A DNA stretch of 64,000 bases from Paraburkholderia sp. DHOC27 (GTDB taxonomy: Bacteria; Pseudomonadota; Gammaproteobacteria; Burkholderiales; Burkholderiaceae). The translations under genes were made by a program, and so were the position numbers. Shown in pieces: positions 58,610-64,000 of the stretch. How positions within the stretch are numbered: the stretch's first letter is position 1; each line of letters starts with the position of its first letter. The DNA is taken from the NCBI RefSeq assembly GCF_003429005.1, contig NZ_QVQV01000006.1, positions 558,001 to 622,000 on the forward strand, read 5' to 3'. The notes below the pieces were generated by a model that saw nothing but the letters and a program-made list of their open reading frames with translations, was not told the origin of the DNA and ran no database searches.

Positions 58610-59515
58610 TTAGCTGCGCGACGCGTTTCCCTGCGCTCCGCGCTTCATCCGCGCTGCCCAGGCTGCGGTCGCTGCGTCGTAGAACGCGTTCAAGGACGTG
58701 TACGTTTCCTCACCCATCTCCAGTTGCAGATGTCGGGCGGCTGCTTGCAGCGCCTTTAGTGGTTCGTTCGTGTCCAATGCCGTTGCGCCGGTCTGCTTGC
58801 TGAGCTTGTCGCCTGCTTCGTTCGTCACCACCGGCACGTGCAGATACGCTGGTGTCGGGACACCCAGGCAACGCTGTAAATAGATCTGCCGCGCTGTCGA
58901 ATCCAGCAAGTCCGCGCCCCGCACGATGTGCGTAATGCCCGCGTCGGCGTCGTCTGCTACCACCGCCAGTTGATACGCCCACTGGTCATCCGCGCGCCTC
59001 AGCACGAAGTCGCCAACTTCAGTTGCCAGATCTTGTTTTTGCGTGCCCTGCCAGCGGTCGTCGAACGTGATGACTGCCGCTTCGCCGTCCGGAACGCGTA
59101 AGCGCCACGCTCTTGCCGGCTTGCCATGCAGGCCGTCGCGACAGGTGCCCGGATACGCGAGTGTGGTGTTGCGCGCGTGAGCACTCAACAACGAATCGCT
59201 GATCTCCTTGCGCGTGCAGCCGCATGGATATACCAGCCCCGTTGCTCTCAACTGCGACAGGATCTCTTCGTAGCGCTCGGTGCGCTCGCTCTGCCAGACC
59301 GGCGGCTCGTCGGCGTGCATGCCAAAACGATCCAGCGTCGTCAGGATGTCCTCCGCGGCACCCGGTACGGTACGCGGGCCGTCAATATCTTCTACGCGAA
59401 CCAGCCACGCGCCATTGTGCGCGCGCGCGTCCAGCCAACTCGCCAATGCGCTTACCAGCGAACCGAAATGCAACGGGCCAGTCGGGGAGGGGGCAAAGCG
59501 GCCGCGATAACTCAT
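58610..59515 (-). CDS. gluQ: Glutamyl-Q tRNA(Asp) synthetase
   Basis: A 301-residue class I synthetase-like enzyme that attaches glutamate to queuosine in the anticodon of tRNA-Asp. It matches the catalytic half of glutamyl-tRNA synthetase without the anticodon domain. The HIGH-like motif is APSPTGPLHFGSL, the KMSKS-like motif GDKLSKQTG, and zinc ligands lie in YPCGCTRKE. The start ATG at 59515 gives the family N-terminus MSYRGRFAPSPTG. Confidence 0.93.
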   Translation of the reverse strand: MSYRGRFAPSPTGPLHFGSLVSALASWLDARAHNGAWLVRVEDIDGPRTVPGAAEDILTTLDRFGMHADEPPVWQSERTERYEEILSQLRATGLVYPCGCTRKEISDSLLSAHARNTTLAYPGTCRDGLHGKPARAWRLRVPDGEAAVITFDDRWQGTQKQDLATEVGDFVLRRADDQWAYQLAVVADDADAGITHIVRGADLLDSTARQIYLQRCLGVPTPAYLHVPVVTNEAGDKLSKQTGATALDTNEPLKALQAAARHLQLEMGEETYTSLNAFYDAATAAWAARMKRGAQGNASRS

Positions 59516-59699
59516 GTGCTAACGCGCCAGGATGTGGTGGGCGCTGCATGTTTTGCGGATGCTGGTGCATCAGCTGACCCGGCATGAATGCGTGCACCGG
59601 CAGGCGGCACCAGCCATACGAGCTTCACGCCCTGGAAGCACTGACTCAGCATCCCAGACTCAAACAGGGCGCGCTCGCTCGACAACCCAGTCACAAACA

Positions 59700-60563
59700 T
59701 CACGCAGCGCGCGCGGCGTTCCTCTCCGGATGGCATTCCGGACAGGTCTTTCCCGGCACATACAGCGGTGACTGCTGTGCTTCCGGGCTCACCACTGCGC
59801 GGCAACCGAAACACTGCGCGGTGGCAGTGGGCTTGAGTGCCGGGTCGAGCGCGGTGCGGTAGTCGAACACGAAGCATTCGCCGTGATAGTGCGCGCCGCC
59901 CACTTCCTCGAAGTACTTCAGAATGCCGCCCTCGAGCTGATACACGTTCTCGATGCCGACTTCCTTCATATGGATCGCGGCCTTCTCGCAGCGGATGCCG
60001 CCCGTGCAGAACGAGACCACGGTTTTGCCTTCCAGGTCGGCGCGGTTCTTCTCGATCACCTCGGGGAACTCGCTGAACTTCGTGATGCGGTAGTCGAGCG
60101 CGGCGTCGAACGTGCCCACGTCGACTTCGAAAGCGTTGCGCGTGTCGAGCATCACCACGGGGCGCCCCGCGTCGTCGTGACCACGGTCCAGCCAGGCCTT
60201 GAGGGTGGGTGCATCCACTGACGGCGCACGGCCCAGTTCCGGCCGGATGGCCGGCTTCTTCATGGTGATGATCTCGCGCTTCAGCTTGACCAGCATGCGG
60301 CGGAAAGGCTGCTTCTCGGACACGCTTTCCTTGAACTGCAATTGCGCAAACTTGCCTTCGAACAGCGGGTCGTGCCGGATGTAGTCGATAAACGCGGCCG
60401 CCGCTTCCGGCGTGCCCGCGACGAACAGATTGATGCCTTCCGGCGCGAGCAGGATCGTGCCGCGCAAGCCGAGCGCGTTGCAGCGCTCCGTGACGAGCGG
60501 GCGCCATTGGGCAGTGGCTTCGAGGGTCGCGAACTGATACGCGGCGAGGTTGACGATACTCAT
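59700..60563 (-). CDS. trhO: tRNA uridine-34 hydroxylase TrhO (rhodanese domain)
   Basis: A 287-residue protein, MSIVNLAAYQFATLEA at the start, with an N-terminal acylphosphatase-like domain and a rhodanese domain whose active-site loop is VSFCTGGIRCEKA. A C-terminal part carries four cysteines (QCFGCRAV, KTCPEC) that may bind metal. TrhO/YceA-type proteins hydroxylate U34 of tRNAs. The frame extends 111 bases further, but the ATG at 60563 matches the family. It lies 184 bases upstream of gluQ on the same strand. Confidence 0.9.
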   Translation of the reverse strand: MSIVNLAAYQFATLEATAQWRPLVTERCNALGLRGTILLAPEGINLFVAGTPEAAAAFIDYIRHDPLFEGKFAQLQFKESVSEKQPFRRMLVKLKREIITMKKPAIRPELGRAPSVDAPTLKAWLDRGHDDAGRPVVMLDTRNAFEVDVGTFDAALDYRITKFSEFPEVIEKNRADLEGKTVVSFCTGGIRCEKAAIHMKEVGIENVYQLEGGILKYFEEVGGAHYHGECFVFDYRTALDPALKPTATAQCFGCRAVVSPEAQQSPLYVPGKTCPECHPERNAARAA

Positions 60564-60869
60564 GATGGTCCGGCGGTAAAGTGGCCCGGTCACGCTTCCA
60601 ACGACGCAGGCGCCAGCAAGGCGCGCGCATGGCGTGGCCACGGCAGATAGGGCGAAACCCGTATTATCCCTCAACCGGCCACTTTGCCCGAGTCGGCCAA
60701 ATGGCTAACGCATTGCGGCAGCGCAAAGCGCTCCCGGTTGACTCGCGGGCAATCCGCTGCGGGTGCCCACCCGTGATCCGGGATTCGCCCCTTGTCCGAA
60801 TGGCTAACGTCGCTGAATCGCTGTGGTTGGGAGCCAAATCTTCGGGGGCCTGGAGTTACAATAACGCCC
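60564..60869. other. Divergent intergenic region trhO-dnaE
   Basis: 306 bases without a gene. An 11-base direct repeat, AATGGCTAACG, occurs at 60700 and 60799, 99 bases apart. A TACAAT lies at 60857-60862, eight bases before the dnaE start. Confidence 0.55.
60857..60862 (+). promoter_or_regulatory. Possible -10 element of dnaE
   Basis: TACAAT ends seven bases before the dnaE ATG, which would make the mRNA nearly leaderless. A TGGAG lies just before it, however, and may instead serve as a ribosome-binding site at long spacing. Confidence 0.4.

Positions 60870-64000
<3,131 letters not shown>

Noticed and set aside
58325..58613. Open frames of 89-92 codons on both strands between rhlE and gluQ
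   Set aside because: They lie in the intergenic repeat, have no ribosome-binding site and translate differently in each copy type.

Overview
The window is a GC-rich, densely coded bacterial chromosome segment with almost all core or niche-metabolism genes. It carries no rRNA or tRNA genes, insertion sequences, CRISPR arrays or phage genes that I could find. Gene content and order (uup-parE-parC, htpG, ubiC with a hypoxanthine-DNA glycosylase and a spermidine-synthase-like gene, rsxB-nth, an intracellular PHB depolymerase, a DUF1841 gene, a long FtsK paralogue, purT, rhlE, gluQ, trhO, dnaE) and the G/C-ending codon use point to a betaproteobacterium of the order Burkholderiales, most likely Paraburkholderia or Burkholderia. 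This is inference from families and context; no database search was run.

Layout. 1-8.4 kb: an ABC-F ATPase (uup), an MntA/HepT toxin-antitoxin pair on the minus strand, topoisomerase IV (parE, parC) and a CopD-like membrane protein. 8.4-16.4 kb: a membrane GGDEF-EAL protein, then a minus-strand run of VOC protein, PLP aminotransferase, RidA and PhzF, divergent from a MocR-type regulator whose upstream region holds repeated half-sites and a 12-bp tandem repeat. 16.5-23.6 kb: htpG, a small two-repeat protein, two TPR proteins with glycosyltransferase-like C-termini and an OmpA-like lipoprotein. 23.8-29.6 kb: the overlapping trio ubiC/hypoxanthine-DNA glycosylase/SpeE-like, a DUF3311-plus-sodium:solute symporter pair, and a FUSC protein. 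29.6-35 kb: minus-strand genes for a PhnB-like VOC protein, transaldolase, a BenE transporter, a vWA protein and a MoxR ATPase. 35-41 kb: two periplasmic c-type cytochromes, DUF1841, nth, rsxB, a TetR regulator and the PHB depolymerase. 41-50 kb: a GH15 enzyme, two small proteins, a lactonase-like beta-propeller protein and a 1,387-residue FtsK-type translocase. 50-64 kb: META and MliC envelope proteins, purT, an acetolactate synthase/aldehyde dehydrogenase pair, rhlE, an intergenic repeat, gluQ, trhO and the first 1,043 codons of dnaE.

Most genes are housekeeping functions: DNA topology and replication, protein folding, tRNA modification, purine synthesis, carbon storage and base-excision repair. 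The less understood parts are the MocR-linked aminotransferase/RidA/PhzF cluster, the tandem TPR-glycosyltransferase genes, the acetolactate synthase/aldehyde dehydrogenase pair, the small repeat protein, and several strong inverted or tandem repeats in intergenic DNA. Start codons were often moved downstream of the longest open frame, using ribosome-binding sites, gene overlaps or signal peptides. I did not find a clearly novel multi-gene defence or mobile system.
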